Below, one piece after another: positions 51,668-53,587 of a stretch of 53,587 bases of DNA. Below the pieces are notes generated by a model. The model saw nothing but the letters and a program-made list of their open reading frames with translations. It was not told where the DNA came from and made no database searches. A program made the position numbers and the translations under genes. The DNA is from Bacillota bacterium. Lineage in GTDB: Bacteria > Bacillota > UBA4882 > UBA8346. Each line of letters starts with the position of its first letter. Position 1 is the stretch's first letter. Where the stretch lies: assembly GCA_023402395.1 (NCBI GenBank), contig JAEYGI010000001.1:1-53587 (forward strand), in the 5' to 3' direction.

Positions 51668-52087
51668 TTGATCGGGGGCTTGATGAAGTTGATCCGGGTG
51701 TTGGGGAAACTGATCCGGGGGTTCGACCAATTGATCGCAGGGTTGGATCAGATGGGGGCGGGGCCGCTTCATCTGGAGCAAGAGCCGCTTCAGGTGATCC
51801 GGGAGCCGGATCAGTTGGAGCAGGTGTCGCTCCAAGTGGAAATATTAGATCTTCATTTGAAGAAACTGTTTTTTCAGATGGAAATATTAGAGGATCATTT
51901 GTAGAAACTGTTTCTCCAGATCGAAATATTGGAGGATCATTTGGTTAAACTGTTTTTCCAGATGGAAATGTTGGAGGCTCATCTGAAAAAACTGTTTTTC
52001 CAGATGGAAAAAGTATTGCTCCAGATGATCAGGAAGCCGGAGCGGCTGGGGATATGGTGTCACCGGATGGAGCGGGGGGATTTGGGG
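51668..52087 (+). repeat. 21-bp-phased array, GATC part passing into TTTCCA/TGGAAA part
   Basis: About twenty 21-base units follow each other without drift from 51668. The first half resembles the array at 26258 (for example GTTGGATCAGATGGGGG at 51741). The second half alternates units with TTTTTCCAGATGGAAAT, whose TTTCCA/TGGAAA arms are palindromic, and units with GGATCATTTG. Read in one frame it gives coiled-coil heptads (LKKLFFQ, MEILEDH) with a single stop at 51902. No ribosome binding site supports translation. Confidence 0.8.
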
Positions 52088-52302
52088 GTGGGGGAGGTGT
52101 CTGAACCGCTGATTAAGGTGAATTTTATGATTGCGCTGAGATTGAGGCGGGTGATTGGGGTCGTGAAGATTGCCGACCGGAGGCTGAAGACCTCCGGCTA
52201 CAAGCATTCCTGTAAAGAAAGAAAAAGAGATTTGAAAAAAAGAGAGCCGACCTGTTAAGATTGAGTTGTCCAAACAACAATACGAAACAGGAGGCTCCCC
52301 AA
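52088..52302 (+). other. noncoding leader of the IS110-type gene, possible bridge RNA region
   Basis: IS110-group elements carry a noncoding RNA just upstream of the transposase gene. Here about 200 bases separate the 21-bp array from the ATG. They contain a hairpin CCGGAGG/CCTCCGG at about 52179-52200 and an A/G-rich tract. The left boundary of the element is not visible, so the RNA assignment is inference from family knowledge. Confidence 0.35.
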
Positions 52303-53587
52303 ATGTTTAAATCTCAAAACGACAAACTTGAATTAATCCAAAAAGGTGTATTAATTATCGGTGTTGATATTGCAAAGAAAGCTCATTGGGCTCAACCGAT
52401 GCGTCATAATGGAGTTTTTATCGGTAAGCCTTTTCGTATTAAGAATACCAAAGATGATTTTGAAAGTCTATTAGCTAAAATTGATATTTTGAAACAAGAA
52501 CATTCATGTCAAACAGTGATTGCTGGTTTGGAGCCTACCGGTCACTATTGGAAGGCCTTCGCATCATATCTTGTTCAACGAGGAATCAACGTTTTTTTCG
52601 TCAATCCATATCATGTGAAAAAGTCAAAAGAATTTGATGATAATACCCAAACCAAAAGCGACCCGAAAGATGCCGGGGTAATCGGCCGCTTAATCCGTGA
52701 TGGGCGTTTTACAGAAATTTATTTTCCGAATGGACCTTTTGCGCAGTTACGGGTTTTAACCAACACTCGAAATCAAATAAAAAGTCGGGTCAATGCCATT
52801 CTAAATATCATTACCGCGATTCTTGATGAATACTTTCCGGAGTTCGAGACGGTTTTTAAAGATGTAACCGGAAAGACTGCAATGCAAATTCTGTACCATT
52901 GCCCGTTTCCCGAAGATCTCAAGCCCCTTGGGATCGACGGGATTGTGGGGGTAATTCGTAAGGCAATCATTAAAAGCGTTGGGCGTAAACGGGCCCAGTT
53001 ATTGTTGGATGCCGCGGAGTGTTCCGTTGGGGTTCCGGCAAACGCCGCAGTTAAACTCAAATTACAGATCTACCTAAAAGACTTAGAATTTCAAACTCAG
53101 CATATTGAACGAATTGAAGCGGCGATGCAAAAAGAGTTGCTTACAACTGAGGTGGGTGAGTATCTTCTTCCGATGAAAGGAATTGGGGTGGTAACTGCAG
53201 CTAGTTTCTTAGGCGAAATCGGTGACCCAAGCCGTTTTGTGAGTTGGAAACAGATTCGTAAGTTGGCTGGATTTAATTTGGTTGAGTCCAGCTCCGGCGA
53301 TCATCAAGGTCAACGCAGTATATCGAAACGGGGTCGACCCAATTTGCGACGGATTCTTTATCAATTGGCCGTCGTAATGGTCTCAAAAAACCCAGAGTTG
53401 CGGCAATTCTATCAATACTTGATTACCCGTCCAGAAAATCCACTAAAGAAAAAACAAGCACTCGTAGTAATTGCCGTGAAGTTGATTAAGATCCTCTTTA
53501 CTTTAGCAAAAAACAAAGAACATTATGACCCAACGAAGGTTTTAGGTTCTTATCGGATCGCCCAAATTCAAGCTGCTTAATTGTTTT
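52250..53587 (+). mobile_element. IS110-family insertion sequence, ends not resolved
   Basis: Defined by the intact transposase at 52303-53580. IS110 elements usually lack terminal inverted repeats and target duplications, so neither end can be fixed from this sequence alone; the right end is probably just beyond the window. The left limit given is a placeholder within the noncoding leader. Confidence 0.6.
52303..53580 (+). CDS. IS110-family transposase/recombinase
   Basis: A 425-residue, complete enzyme. The N-terminal DEDD domain shows the acidic residues in IIGVDIAKKAHW, IAGLEPTGHYW and TKSDPKDAGVIG. The C-terminal Transposase_20 domain has LLPMKGIGVVTAASFLGEIG and the SISKRGRPNLRRILYQLA block with the catalytic Ser region. 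The ATG at 52303 follows AGGAGGCTCCCCAA; the upstream 14 codons of open frame include that site. The gene is less GC-rich than the flanking repeats, consistent with transfer, and shows no disruption, so the element may be active. Confidence 0.93.
   Translation: MFKSQNDKLELIQKGVLIIGVDIAKKAHWAQPMRHNGVFIGKPFRIKNTKDDFESLLAKIDILKQEHSCQTVIAGLEPTGHYWKAFASYLVQRGINVFFVNPYHVKKSKEFDDNTQTKSDPKDAGVIGRLIRDGRFTEIYFPNGPFAQLRVLTNTRNQIKSRVNAILNIITAILDEYFPEFETVFKDVTGKTAMQILYHCPFPEDLKPLGIDGIVGVIRKAIIKSVGRKRAQLLLDAAECSVGVPANAAVKLKLQIYLKDLEFQTQHIERIEAAMQKELLTTEVGEYLLPMKGIGVVTAASFLGEIGDPSRFVSWKQIRKLAGFNLVESSSGDHQGQRSISKRGRPNLRRILYQLAVVMVSKNPELRQFYQYLITRPENPLKKKQALVVIAVKLIKILFTLAKNKEHYDPTKVLGSYRIAQIQAA

Overview
The window reads like a chromosomal segment of an anaerobic, plant-polysaccharide-degrading member of the Bacillota that has an outer membrane. 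Firmicute-like traits are strong AGGAGG-type ribosome binding sites, a LysM spore/coat-like protein, and many short Rho-independent terminators. Outer-membrane traits are an LptD/OstA-type beta-barrel protein, a Kdo-transferase/heptosyltransferase fusion, two LPS-kinase-like proteins and an ABC solute-binding protein without a lipobox cysteine. A Hydrogenispora/Limnochordia-like lineage is my best guess; this is inference from gene content, not from a marker gene. No rRNA, tRNA or CRISPR array was seen.

Layout. 1-3.8 kb: repeat-rich and accessory (small hypothetical gene, XRE regulator, gene remnant, HEPN/MNT pair). 3.8-12.6 kb: pectin-degradation cluster with a pectinesterase on the minus strand, a divergent pectinesterase-like protein, and two tandem PL9 pectate lyases. 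The last three share a secreted N-terminal beta-sandwich and a Pro/Thr linker, and two of them share an upstream promoter element. 12.7-17.1 kb: minus-strand run of MATE exporter, Nudix hydrolase, membrane-anchored metallo-beta-lactamase-fold protein and a beta-propeller-like protein. 17.8-22.2 kb: an apparently exported receiver domain, a cupin, a HepT/MntA toxin-antitoxin pair, and a short-chain dehydrogenase, PNPOx-like protein and methyltransferase in series. 22.2-37.1 kb: envelope region with the LptD-like protein, a nucleoid-associated protein, the Kdo-transferase/heptosyltransferase fusion, LPS kinases, UDP-glucose dehydrogenase, and an AT-rich surface-glycan island. 37.4-40.2 kb: LysM protein and MFS transporter. 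40.5-47.2 kb: an IclR regulator with a clear operator, a branched-chain-amino-acid-type ABC importer (five genes) and an unusual aldo/keto-reductase-like protein. 47.2-53.6 kb: repeat-rich, with a FlaR-like kinase, small ABM-like protein, sugar isomerase, PlsY and an IS110-family transposase.

The most unusual content lies between genes. Four separate arrays repeat with an exact 21-bp period (about 10, 12, 16 and 20 units). Each is built on a different short, often palindromic core: DnaA-box-like, GCCG/CGGC, GATC-rich, or TTTCCA/TGGAAA. The window also holds four copies of a modular 240-330 bp repeat, five paired-hairpin elements of two types, and a small two-hairpin repeat whose copies show compensatory stem changes. 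These noncoding families are the best candidates for something undescribed.
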